From Luteibacter aegosomaticola (lineage in GTDB: Bacteria > Pseudomonadota > Gammaproteobacteria > Xanthomonadales > Rhodanobacteraceae): a stretch of 64,000 nucleotides of DNA. Where the stretch lies: contig NZ_CP095741.1 in assembly GCF_023078475.1 (NCBI RefSeq), positions 3,348,001 through 3,412,000 of the forward strand, read 5' to 3'. Both the position numbers and the translations under genes were made by a program. Shown here piece after piece: positions 40,559 to 49,121 of the stretch (its first letter is position 1; the number at the start of each line of letters is the position of its first letter). The notes beneath the pieces are model-generated. The model ran no database searches and was not told the origin of the DNA. It saw nothing but the letters and a program-made list of their open reading frames with translations.

Positions 40559-42804
40559 AGGGTCACCAGCAGGCTGTAGATGCCCTGGAACAGGGCGGCG
40601 AAATCCGATGTCCAGCGACGCGTGGCGGCATGATTGGCTTCCACCGTGCGGCTGTCGTTGAGCTTGTTACTGTCGAGGAAGATCTTCTGTTCGGGATCGA
40701 GCTCGGCCGACGTCGCCTTCACCGGCTTGGTGAATTCGAAGCGCGCCCAGCGGCGCTGGTCGTTCCAGTGCACGGTTTCCACCGAGTCATCGGCGAAGGT
40801 GACCTTCAACACCTGCGGTACCGGCGCGCCGTCGCGCCATACCGTCACGATGGTGCGGTAGGGGAACGGGCCCGTGCCCTTCTTTGCATCCGGGTGGGCC
40901 TTTTCCCACGCATCGCGCTGTTTTTCGATCGCCTCGTCGTTGTCCTCGCTGGACAGCTCGACGCGTTTGCCGTCCTTCGTCGAAACCCCGGCCAGCGGCA
41001 ACACTTCTTCGCTCGTGATCGACTTGACCTGATCGTCGATGCGATCGGTGCCGTAGACGTACTGGTCGAACACCTGAGCCACTACATCGGGCTTGCCGGA
41101 CACCTCGGCAAGCGACGCCTGCAGATCAGCGATGCCAGGGTGGCGGAAATGCCAGGTCGCGTAGTACTGGCGGAACGCCTTCTCGGTGACATCCTTGCCG
41201 AGCCGCTCCTCCAGGTCGTGCATGGCCGTGGCCGTACGCGAGTAGACGGTGTTGTATTGCTGGCTCGAGAGCCGGTCCCACGAGTTCTGGCCAAGCGGAT
41301 CGCCTGGGTGCGAGAGCGTCGCGATCATGCGCTCTAGCTCGAAGACACCGATCGGCGGCTGCACGCCGAAAAACTGCCAGATGGGCTTGGTGAGCCACAC
41401 CTGCTGCTTGCGCTCGCGCAGCATGCGGTCGTCCCAATACTCGTTCAGGCCCTCGTCCAGCATCGGCTCTTCGAATTCATTGGACGCGAGCAGACCGTAG
41501 AAATAGCCGTGGCCGAACTCATGGATGGTGACGAAATCGATCAGCCATTCCGACAGCACACCCGGCTTGTAGCCCTTGTCGTAATCGGCGGTGAAGAAGG
41601 TCGGGTATTCCATGCCGCCCGCCTCGCTCGCATTGAACGGCGGGACAACGGCGGTGACCGTCTTGTACGGGTACGGACCCAGCGTGTTTGAAAAATAGGT
41701 GAGCGAATCGGTGGTGGCCTTGAGCACCGGCTTCGCGTCCACCTCGTACTCAGGCGGGTACACCACCTTCACCTTGACGGCCGGGCTGCCCGGGCCGTTC
41801 CAGGTGGTTTCGATGCTCTTGAAGCCCGGTGCGGCCATCCACGCGAAATCGTGCACATCGCCCTGGATGAAGTGCCAGGTGAGGTCATTGCCTTCCGGCA
41901 CCGGATCACCCTGCTGTTCACCTACCGCAGCCACGGTATACGCCTTGGGCGCGGTCATGCGCACATCGAACTCGCCGAAGTCGGCGAAGAACTCGCTGTT
42001 GAAGTGGAACTCGTGAACGTTCCAGCGCGGCTCGGTGGCGCCACGTTCACCCGGCAGTTCCAGCACGCCGATCTTCGGGAACCACTGCGCGACCAGGTTG
42101 AAGTTGCCGACGTAGCCGGTGCGCTCAATCACTCGCGGCAGCTGGCTATGGAAGGCCATGTCGAGGGTGACGCTACCGCCGGCCGGGACCGGCTGCGCCA
42201 GGTCGACACGGACCACCGTGTGGTCGGTGGCGGGGCCGTTGTCGGGATGCACGAACCGCCACTTGAGCGTCGCGCCATCCTGCTCGACGTGTTGCAGGTC
42301 GATGTAACCCCACTCGCCCTTCTTTACCTTGCCCACGCCACGCGTATCGCCGCCCGGCGCCAGCACCTCGCGTTCGGTGAAAAAGGTGCTGCCTTCGTTT
42401 TCGAACGCGTTGAGGTAGAGGTGCAGGAATACGGCCGATACCGGGCGATCGCTGCGGTTACGCCAGGTCATCTGCTGCTGGCCATCGACGGCGTGCTTGT
42501 CCGGATCCAGCTTGGCCTGGATGCGGTAGGACACCACCCGGTCGGAGAGCGTCGCTTCACTACCCGTTCGCGGGCCGCCCCAGGCCGTAGGTGCGCTGGG
42601 CGTGCGAACGAATGCCGCGTGCGGCGATGCAAACGGAATATCCACCGGCACCGCGGGCGCTACCGGCGCGCCAGCAGTGCTGGCGGCGGCCGGGGCCGGG
42701 GCGGGCGGCGTCGAGGGCGGGGGGCTTTGGGCCCATGCGGCGGTGGCGCACGATAACGCACCCGCAATGACAAGACGTACGACCCTGACTGCCTCGCGGC
42801 GCAT
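40555..42804 (-). CDS. Secreted M1 family metallopeptidase
   Basis: A 749-residue zinc aminopeptidase-like protein. A signal peptide (AGALSCATAAWAQ) and a Pro/Ala-rich linker precede the M1 beta domain. GGMEYPTFFTADY corresponds to the substrate-binding GxMEN region, and the zinc site is HEFGHGYFYG with the third ligand in NEFEEPMLDEGLNEY. It is expected in the periplasm or outside the cell. A helical C-terminal domain of about 250 residues follows. It is coupled to the downstream membrane protein by an ATGA overlap. Confidence 0.9.
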   Translation of the reverse strand: MRREAVRVVRLVIAGALSCATAAWAQSPPPSTPPAPAPAAASTAGAPVAPAVPVDIPFASPHAAFVRTPSAPTAWGGPRTGSEATLSDRVVSYRIQAKLDPDKHAVDGQQQMTWRNRSDRPVSAVFLHLYLNAFENEGSTFFTEREVLAPGGDTRGVGKVKKGEWGYIDLQHVEQDGATLKWRFVHPDNGPATDHTVVRVDLAQPVPAGGSVTLDMAFHSQLPRVIERTGYVGNFNLVAQWFPKIGVLELPGERGATEPRWNVHEFHFNSEFFADFGEFDVRMTAPKAYTVAAVGEQQGDPVPEGNDLTWHFIQGDVHDFAWMAAPGFKSIETTWNGPGSPAVKVKVVYPPEYEVDAKPVLKATTDSLTYFSNTLGPYPYKTVTAVVPPFNASEAGGMEYPTFFTADYDKGYKPGVLSEWLIDFVTIHEFGHGYFYGLLASNEFEEPMLDEGLNEYWDDRMLRERKQQVWLTKPIWQFFGVQPPIGVFELERMIATLSHPGDPLGQNSWDRLSSQQYNTVYSRTATAMHDLEERLGKDVTEKAFRQYYATWHFRHPGIADLQASLAEVSGKPDVVAQVFDQYVYGTDRIDDQVKSITSEEVLPLAGVSTKDGKRVELSSEDNDEAIEKQRDAWEKAHPDAKKGTGPFPYRTIVTVWRDGAPVPQVLKVTFADDSVETVHWNDQRRWARFEFTKPVKATSAELDPEQKIFLDSNKLNDSRTVEANHAATRRWTSDFAALFQGIYSLLVTL

Positions 42805-42892
42805 GCGTTGACCCTCCCCTAGAATCCAGCGAGATTGCTGGACGTATCACAGGCCCGATATAGGCCAGAGGTCACGGGTTGCCGTCAAGCCT

Positions 42893-43759
42893 CTAACCTG
42901 CAAAGGCGCGTTCGCGCATCCACTTCGTCACGATCCATTTCTCCCCCGCCACCACCGGCGCGCCGCCGTGCAGCGAAAGCGGATCGAGGGAACCATCCGC
43001 GGCGGCATACTCGAAGTACAGACCCTGGCCCTTGCGCGGCACGTAGCTGAAGTCGATCCGGGGAAAGATGGTTTCGCCGCCGGCAACCACATCATCCAGG
43101 TACATGATGAGCGTGGAGACGCGCTGGCCGCCGCTGGCGATATGCGGCGCGCTGCCCTTCTGGTCGGGGGCGAAGTAGTCGAAGTGCGGCATGTACTCGC
43201 CACCCACGCCGTAGCGCATCACCTGGAGGCCTTCGCCATGCTCCTCGCTGAGCTGCATGATCGCCGCCGTACGCGCGTCGATACGCTGGACCAGCTCGTT
43301 CTCGGCCCGATGGAAGTAAGCCCCCTCGCTGGTGCGGATATCCATCACCGTATTGGTCCCGGAATCGGGCGATACCACGGCCGAGCGTGCCAGGCGTGAG
43401 CGTGCCATGGCCATCAGGCCATCGCACTCGGCCGGATCGAGCACGTTGTCGAGCACGGCGATCACGGGCCGTGCCACGCGCACGACGACGCGGATATCGC
43501 GGTCAGGCGTGCGGATGACATGGCCCTCGGCCAGCCGGCTAGTGAACGCCTGCGCCTGCGCTTCTGCCGCCACGGGCGGGGCTACGCCACCAAACATGGC
43601 ATCGGCGATGGCGTCGCGTGCGACGCGCTCGTCGAACTGATGCTCCTTCATGGTGGCGAGCAGATCGGCCGGGGCGTTGCCGCCGGCGAGTGCTTCGCCG
43701 ATCCAGCGATGCCAATCGGGGGTGACCTTGGTGTGTCGGCGTGTTTGCATGGGGAACAT
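42893..43759 (-). CDS. Prolyl 4-hydroxylase-like 2OG-Fe(II) oxygenase
   Basis: A 288-residue 2-oxoglutarate/iron dioxygenase. The iron ligands appear as MPHFDYFAP (HxD) and LHGGAPVVAGEKWIVTKWM, where His is the third ligand and Lys binds 2-oxoglutarate. This C-terminal block is typical of prolyl 4-hydroxylase-like bacterial proteins. The first 90 residues are helical and of unknown role. The start at 43759 has AAGG six bases upstream; 43750 is an alternative ATG. Confidence 0.9.
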   Translation of the reverse strand: MFPMQTRRHTKVTPDWHRWIGEALAGGNAPADLLATMKEHQFDERVARDAIADAMFGGVAPPVAAEAQAQAFTSRLAEGHVIRTPDRDIRVVVRVARPVIAVLDNVLDPAECDGLMAMARSRLARSAVVSPDSGTNTVMDIRTSEGAYFHRAENELVQRIDARTAAIMQLSEEHGEGLQVMRYGVGGEYMPHFDYFAPDQKGSAPHIASGGQRVSTLIMYLDDVVAGGETIFPRIDFSYVPRKGQGLYFEYAAADGSLDPLSLHGGAPVVAGEKWIVTKWMRERAFAG

Positions 43760-43794
43760 TGTGCCTTGGCGGGCGTGGGACCGTGCAGGGGGCA

Positions 43795-43817
43795 ATCGCG
43801 CGCAAGCGCGCTCCTAC
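43795..43817 (-). repeat. Class I REP supplying a stop codon
   Basis: A single minus-oriented class I copy. Its first bases, GTAGGAG, contain the TAG stop codon of the GIY-YIG gene, so the REP overlaps the coding end by three bases. Confidence 0.8.
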
Positions 43818-44062
43818 AGGAGCGGCTCCGTGAGCCAGGCGAGCTTTTTGGCTCTGGGGAGGCGTTTGATTTCGTATTCAGCGCGGGATGCCGCGGACCG
43901 GTCCGGGAACGGGCGGGCACCCAGCAGCTTCACGGGCGGGTTGGCGCGGGTGTAACGCGCGCCCTTGCCGGCCACGTGCGCCGCGTAGCGCGCGTCGAGG
44001 TCGTTTGTGATGCCGGCGTACCAGCTTCCGTTTCGGCATTCGATGAGATAGACGTACCACAT
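43814..44062 (-). CDS. GIY-YIG nuclease family protein
   Basis: An 82-residue single GIY-YIG domain. [19 protein letters not shown] is the GIY-YIG core (YVY...YAG), [17 protein letters not shown] carries the conserved Arg/His region and a Glu follows in [16 protein letters not shown]. It matches the UPF0213/YhbQ-type small proteins, whose cellular role is unclear. The stop codon lies within a REP. Confidence 0.88.
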   Translation of the reverse strand: MWYVYLIECRNGSWYAGITNDLDARYAAHVAGKGARYTRANPPVKLLGARPFPDRSAASRAEYEIKRLPRAKKLAWLTEPLL

Positions 44063-44082
44063 GGCCACAGCATAATGCCCCG

Positions 44083-45141
44083 ATGAGCTACGACCTTGCC
44101 GTGAATCTCCCACTGCGCGCCGCGCCCACCGCCCGGCTGCGCGAGGCGCTGGCCCACTTCCCGCTTGATGATGCCCTGCTGGGCTACCCGGCGCCCGAGG
44201 GCGGTCTGGCCGTCCGCGAGGCCATCGCCGGGTGGATGCGCCGGCATAGCGGGTTCGCCGCCGTGGACCCGCGCCGCCTGTTGCTCACCATCGGCGCCCG
44301 CCATGGGCTGGTGCTTGCGCTGGAGGAGGCCTGCTCGCCGGGCGACACCCTTCTGATGGAAGACCTGACCTTCCATGGCTTTCGCCTTGGCGTACTGGCA
44401 CACGGCGTCGTCCCCGCCCCCGTGGCCATGGATGATGAAGGCATGCGGCCGGACGCCCTCGAGGAAGCCGTGCACCGGACCGGCGCGCGCGCGGTCTACG
44501 TGCAGCCCACCCTGCACAATCCCACCACGGCCACGATGTCGCTGGCCCGCCGCGAGGCCATCGTGGCCGTGGCACGCCAGCACGACCTGACCCTGATCGA
44601 AGGCGACGTCTACGCCGCGCTCGGCTGGCAGGGTAGCGAAGCGCTATCTGCCCTGGGCGAACTCGCACCCGAACGCGTCCTGCATGCCGGTGGCATGGGC
44701 AAGGTGCTCGGGCCGGGCCTGCGTATCGGCTGGTTGCTGGCACCCGACGATGCGGCGCACCGCCGCCTGACGGAATCCCTCCAGTTGTCGACGGATGGCC
44801 TGGCCCCTTTTCTCCCCGCGATCGTGGCCGGCTGGATGGCCGACGGCACGGCCGACGGGTTGCTCGACACCCTCGCCGCCTCCATGCGCGACCGCAATGT
44901 CCTGGCGCGCGAAATCCTCGGTGCCTCGTTGCGCACGAACGGTGGCATGCATACGTGGCTACCCCGCGAGGATGCCGATGCGGTTTACGAGCGCGCGCGG
45001 AACGCCGGCGTGCTGGTGACCCCGCCGGTGCCGTTCAATGCGGGTGGCGGCGCAGGCCGTGGCTTGCGCGTATGCCTTGGCGCCGAGGAAGGGCCCGGAC
45101 GGCTCGAACAGGGCCTCGCGGCGCTGGCAGCGGTGCTCTAA
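44083..45141 (+). CDS. PLP-dependent aminotransferase, MocR-like without HTH
   Basis: A 352-residue fold-type I aminotransferase (class I/II). [20 protein letters not shown] is the cofactor loop region and [19 protein letters not shown] the family NPTG-type motif. The likely PLP lysine is in [17 protein letters not shown], where the usual Ser before Lys reads Gly. It lacks the N-terminal GntR HTH of MocR regulators, so it should be an enzyme. Substrate unknown. It converges on tcdA with a four-base overlap. Confidence 0.8.
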   Translation: MSYDLAVNLPLRAAPTARLREALAHFPLDDALLGYPAPEGGLAVREAIAGWMRRHSGFAAVDPRRLLLTIGARHGLVLALEEACSPGDTLLMEDLTFHGFRLGVLAHGVVPAPVAMDDEGMRPDALEEAVHRTGARAVYVQPTLHNPTTATMSLARREAIVAVARQHDLTLIEGDVYAALGWQGSEALSALGELAPERVLHAGGMGKVLGPGLRIGWLLAPDDAAHRRLTESLQLSTDGLAPFLPAIVAGWMADGTADGLLDTLAASMRDRNVLAREILGASLRTNGGMHTWLPREDADAVYERARNAGVLVTPPVPFNAGGGAGRGLRVCLGAEEGPGRLEQGLAALAAVL

Positions 45142-45956
45142 CCCTTCTTTACCGCGGTGAGCTTTTCCAGCGCCTTGCCCACGGCGGCAAACGCGAACGC
45201 ACCCGTCACGTGGGTAGCCGCGCCAAGGCCGCCACCGCAATCGAGCTTGAGCGCGTCGCTGCCGGGCGGGCGCACGCCGCAAACGCTGCCGTCGGCTTGC
45301 GGGTACTGCACGTTCTGCATGGAGTAGACCGCCGACACACCGAAGAAGCGATCGGGGTTGCGCGGGAAGTTGTACTCCTGGCGCAGCCGCTTGCGGATCA
45401 TGCTGAGCATGGCGTCGTGCTCGGTACGCGAGAGGTCGCGCACCCGGATGGCCGTCGGATCGGTGCGGCCGCCTGCGGAGCCCACGGTGACGAGCGGCAG
45501 CTTGCGCCGACGGCACCAGACGATGGTCTCGAGCTTGACCTTCATGGCGTCGCAGGCATCGATCACCACGTCGTAATTGCGGTCGAGCAGCTCTTCCAGC
45601 GACGACGGCGTGAGGAACCGCTCCATCGCTTCAAGGCGGATCGTGGGATTGATGGCGTGCGCCCGCTCCGCGATGACACCGACCTTGGGCTTGCCGTATT
45701 GGCCATCGAGCGCATGGAGCTGGCGGTTCGTGTTCGACAGGCAGATGTCGTCGCCATCGATGAGCGTCAGCCGCCCAATGCCACTGCGAGCCAGGGCCTC
45801 GGCGGCCCACGAGCCAACGCCGCCAATGCCGATGACGCAAACGTGTGCGTTGGCGAGGCGGTCCAGGGTGCCGCGGCCGTACAGCCGCTCGATACCAGCG
45901 AATCGTTCGGCCTGGGCCGTGCTCACGTGAATCTCGGGGTGGGGTTGGGTGTGCAT
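45138..45956 (-). CDS. tcdA: tRNA threonylcarbamoyladenosine dehydratase TcdA
   Basis: A 272-residue ThiF/E1-like enzyme that uses ATP to cyclise t6A37 of tRNA to ct6A. The nucleotide site is CVIGIGGVGSWAAEALARSG, followed by DGDDICLSNTNRQ, YDVVIDACDAMKVK and a C-terminal GGLGAATHVTGAF. Start ATG at 45956 gives MHTQPHPE; 45974 is an in-frame alternative. Length agrees with E. coli TcdA (268). Confidence 0.93.
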   Translation of the reverse strand: MHTQPHPEIHVSTAQAERFAGIERLYGRGTLDRLANAHVCVIGIGGVGSWAAEALARSGIGRLTLIDGDDICLSNTNRQLHALDGQYGKPKVGVIAERAHAINPTIRLEAMERFLTPSSLEELLDRNYDVVIDACDAMKVKLETIVWCRRRKLPLVTVGSAGGRTDPTAIRVRDLSRTEHDAMLSMIRKRLRQEYNFPRNPDRFFGVSAVYSMQNVQYPQADGSVCGVRPPGSDALKLDCGGGLGAATHVTGAFAFAAVGKALEKLTAVKKG

Positions 45957-46021
45957 TATCTCATATTGAAACAACAGGCCTGTCCGCTATGCTGGCGGCC
46001 ACGCTAAGCCATGGAAATTCG

Positions 46022-46411
46022 ATGCGCACGCTGCTCCTTGTCGTGCTGGGCCTCGCCATTGGCGCGATGGGCGCCACGTTCGCGATCTCGGCCCTGCGCC
46101 AGGGCACGCCGTTCCACGATGGCGTGATGGCGGTCATGCAGCACCATATGGGCGCGCTCCGGGCCAACGTGCGGGCGAACCAGTGCGATGCCAAGGTCTC
46201 GGCCACCCGCCTGGGGCGGATGCGCCAGGAGGCCGGGGATATCGGCGAGGCCTTTCCGGGCATGGATGCCGGCTTCAGTACCGCGGCCCGCACGCTGGCC
46301 ACTGCCCTGGACGACGCCGTGGCGGCCGGCCCAGGCACCTGCGAGGCCCTCACGGCCGCCCTGAAACCGGTGGGCGAAGCCTGCTCCGCCTGCCACCAGC
46401 ATTACCGCTAG
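46022..46411 (+). CDS. Cytochrome c'-like (class II) protein
   Basis: A 129-residue protein with an N-terminal hydrophobic signal or anchor (LLLVVLGLAIGAMGATFAI) and a C-terminal heme-attachment motif CSACHQHYR, the place where class II cytochromes c' and c-556 carry CxxCH. The body is helical (MRQEAGDIGEAFPGMD and similar), consistent with a four-helix bundle. An unpaired Cys pair (NQCD, GTCE) may form a disulfide. It lies 12 bases before the sensor kinase gene, same strand, so they are likely one operon. Cytochromes c' can bind NO or CO; that role here is inference. Confidence 0.75.
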   Translation: MRTLLLVVLGLAIGAMGATFAISALRQGTPFHDGVMAVMQHHMGALRANVRANQCDAKVSATRLGRMRQEAGDIGEAFPGMDAGFSTAARTLATALDDAVAAGPGTCEALTAALKPVGEACSACHQHYR

Positions 46412-46423
46412 GCCCGCCGTCCC

Positions 46424-47806
46424 ATGTCGATGCCCAAGCCGGACGAACAGCCGCCGCCGCGCCAGCCGTACCTGAAACTGCAGCTGTGGCTGCTGCTTCG
46501 CGCGCTGGCCCGGTTCGAGACCACCATGTGGCTGCGCACCCGGTATTCGCAGCCAAAGATGGTGGCCATCGGGGTGGTCGGCAGTTTCTCGCTGGCCGTC
46601 TACTACCCGGTGTGGGCCTACCTGTTCCCGCAGCCCTACGAAAACCTGCCCATGCGGCTGGCATGCAGCGCCACGTTCATTCCGCTGGCCCTGCTGCCCT
46701 GGTGGCCGCGGCGCCTGCGCTCCTACCTGCCGACGTACTGGTACTTCGCCATGACCGTGGCGATGCCCTTCTTCGTGGGCTATATGACGCTGCGCAATGC
46801 CACACCCCCCTGGCTCATGACCCACATGGCCTGCGTGATGCTGCTGATGATGCTGTTCGATATCGCGAGCTTCGCACTGGTGTTCAGCGTGGGCAGCATC
46901 CTGGCCGGCGTGGCTTTCGCCCTATCGCCCGGCGCGCAGCTCCACGCACAGACCATGCTCGAATACGTCCCACTGCTGCTCTTTGGCATCGTGGGCGGCG
47001 CGACCTGCACGGTTTCTTCCACGATGGCGGATCAGAGCCGCATCGATGCGCTGACCGCCACGTCCAACAATATCGCCCACGAACTCCGGACGCCGCTGGG
47101 CTCCCTGCGCATCGCCGCGCGCGCGGTGGCCCGCTATATGCCCGACCTGATCCGCAGCCACCGGCTGGCCGAGGGCGAGGGGCTGGCCGTCCCCGAGATG
47201 CGCGCCCAGAACCTGCATGCCCTGGAGCGCAGCATCGGCGTGATGGAGCGCGAGGTCACCTACGCCAACACCATCATCGACATGCTGCTGCTTTCGGCCC
47301 GGCCCATCGGCGAGGTCCCCCTGACCCCGCTGGCCGCCCGCGAGTGCGTGGAGCAGGCCCTGCGTCGTTTTCCCTACGGCTCCCGGGCCGAACGGGAACG
47401 GATCACCCTCTCCCCGACCGGAGACTTCCCCCTGCTCGGGGAGGAGACCCTGGTGGTCCATGTGCTCTTCAACCTGCTGCGTAACGCCCTGTTTCATACC
47501 GACCGTGCGGGCAAGGGCGAGATCAAGGTATATATAGAAGCAGGCGAAAACGGCAATCACGTCAGGGTCCACGACACCGGCCCAGGCATCCCGCCAGACG
47601 TACTTCCCCGTATTTTCAATCGTTTCTATTCGTACTCCAGCGATAGCGCCGGTACAGGAAACATTACGGGCCTCGGGATAGGTCTCGCTTTTTGTCGCGC
47701 GGCGATGGAGCATATGGGCGGAGGCATCGTTTGCCGTACCAATCTGGGTGAGTTCACTGAGTTCACCCTCACTTTCCCGATTACGGAGGCCGGGGCCCGG
47801 CAGTGA
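46424..47806 (+). CDS. lqsS: CqsS/LqsS-type quorum-sensing sensor histidine kinase
   Basis: A 460-residue membrane sensor kinase. Six hydrophobic helices lie at about residues 45-195. The loop YYPVWAYLFPQPYENLPMRL is the hallmark of CqsS/LqsS sensors, which detect alpha-hydroxyketones. A dimerisation helix follows with the phospho-acceptor in NNIAHELRTPLGSL (H219). ATP-binding boxes are NLLRNAL (N), DTGPGIPP (G1), FNRFYS (F) and GLGIGLAF (G2). There is no fused receiver domain, as in LqsS and unlike hybrid CqsS. Its TGA overlaps the ATG of the response regulator gene by one base (TGATG). Confidence 0.85.
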   Translation: MSMPKPDEQPPPRQPYLKLQLWLLLRALARFETTMWLRTRYSQPKMVAIGVVGSFSLAVYYPVWAYLFPQPYENLPMRLACSATFIPLALLPWWPRRLRSYLPTYWYFAMTVAMPFFVGYMTLRNATPPWLMTHMACVMLLMMLFDIASFALVFSVGSILAGVAFALSPGAQLHAQTMLEYVPLLLFGIVGGATCTVSSTMADQSRIDALTATSNNIAHELRTPLGSLRIAARAVARYMPDLIRSHRLAEGEGLAVPEMRAQNLHALERSIGVMEREVTYANTIIDMLLLSARPIGEVPLTPLAARECVEQALRRFPYGSRAERERITLSPTGDFPLLGEETLVVHVLFNLLRNALFHTDRAGKGEIKVYIEAGENGNHVRVHDTGPGIPPDVLPRIFNRFYSYSSDSAGTGNITGLGIGLAFCRAAMEHMGGGIVCRTNLGEFTEFTLTFPITEAGARQ

Positions 47807-48843
47807 TGACTCTGAACTCGCAGGGCGATATCCAGCCCTTCCATTTCCCGACGACCACCGTCCTGGTGGATGACCACGAGGAATACCTCGACGTCGTCCC
47901 GTTGCTGCTCGACCCCATGGTCCGGGTACGCACGTTCAGCTCGCCGCGCAGCGCCCTGGCCACCCTGGGCAATAACGGCAGCCGCCCGGTGCCTGGCGGC
48001 GGCTGGCTCTACCGGTGGAAGGATCGCCCCTCGGAGACCCAGGAACTGGTCGCGCTGGATATCGACTCGATCCACCGCGTCGTCTACGACCCGGAGCGCT
48101 TCGCGGAAATTTCCGTGGTCGTGGTCGACCAGGCCATGCCGGAAATGGATGGCATTACCTTCTGCAAACGCCTGCCGAATCCGCATATCGGCAAGATCTT
48201 GCTGACCGGCCGCGCCGATGACGCCACCGCCATCGATGCGTTCAACTCGGGCGTGATCGACCGCTTCATCCGCAAGAACGATCCCCTGGCCATCGAAAAG
48301 CTGCAGACCGCCATCGTCGAGCTGCAGCGGCGGTACTTCGAACGCGCCAGCGCGTTCGTGGCGGAGACCCTGGCGCTGGGCAACTTCCGTTTCCTGCGCG
48401 ACCCGGCGTTCCGCGATGTCCTGCAAAGCGTGACCGCAACGTTCCAACCGGTGGAGTGCTACGTGCACTGCAACCCCACGGGCCTGCTGCTGGTCGATGC
48501 GTGGGGTATCGGGCGTTTCCTGCTGGTGCAGACGGATGAGGATCTCCGCACGCACTACGAGATCGCATCCGACCTGGGCGCCCCCTCGACCGTGCTCGAG
48601 GCCCTGCGCAGTGGCGAGGCCCTGCCCTGGTTCAACTCCCGGGACGGCTTCTACCACAAGGGCGTCGAAAATCCCGAGTCGCACCTGTACCCCGCCACGG
48701 CCGTCTCCGGCGAGCAGTGGTACTACTACGCCCTCATCGACGACGTGGAGCGCTTCCGCCTCCAGCACGTCAAGTCGTACCGCAGCTGGCTTCGCGAACA
48801 GGACCTGAGCCTGTCCGCCGACAGCCGCCCGCGCTTTATCTGA
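47806..48843 (+). CDS. lqsR: LqsR-like response regulator
   Basis: A 345-residue response regulator. The receiver domain has the acid pair VDDHEE (D22, D23), the phospho-acceptor D108 in VVVVDQAMPEMDG, the switch Thr in ILLTGRADD and the conserved Lys in FIRKND. There is an unusual insertion of about 40 residues between the second helix region and D108. Residues 165-345 form an output region with no helix-turn-helix or known enzyme motif; this layout and length match Legionella LqsR. Coupled to lqsS by TGATG. An in-frame GTG at 47803 is an alternative start. Confidence 0.78.
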   Translation: MTLNSQGDIQPFHFPTTTVLVDDHEEYLDVVPLLLDPMVRVRTFSSPRSALATLGNNGSRPVPGGGWLYRWKDRPSETQELVALDIDSIHRVVYDPERFAEISVVVVDQAMPEMDGITFCKRLPNPHIGKILLTGRADDATAIDAFNSGVIDRFIRKNDPLAIEKLQTAIVELQRRYFERASAFVAETLALGNFRFLRDPAFRDVLQSVTATFQPVECYVHCNPTGLLLVDAWGIGRFLLVQTDEDLRTHYEIASDLGAPSTVLEALRSGEALPWFNSRDGFYHKGVENPESHLYPATAVSGEQWYYYALIDDVERFRLQHVKSYRSWLREQDLSLSADSRPRFI

Positions 48844-49121
48844 CCCAGACCCTAACGACGCGTCGCTGACACCCGTGGTGCCGGATCCACCGGCCCCAAC
48901 GGGTGCGCGTGCCTATATGCTCGTGGCGTGATCGCTGCGGCGGCTGGCTCTGCCCGCGCGATCTTCTTCAACCTGGCAGGGCTCGCGCCCAGGCCCCCTG
49001 GCCGGCGCGGATTGCCTCTCTCGTTTTACGCGCCTGCCCCAGGCGAGGCCGGCGCGCGCGTGTCGTCGTCAGACGGCGCCGTGGATATCGCCTGTCCTTA
49101 AAACCAACGAGAGAGCCCATC
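48844..49121 (+). promoter_or_regulatory. Gap between lqsR and lqsA
   Basis: A 278-base GC-rich gap between the two quorum-sensing genes, probably holding a separate promoter or leader for lqsA. I see no confident -35/-10 pair, terminator or repeat. A reading frame through it joins lqsA but lacks family support. Confidence 0.3.
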
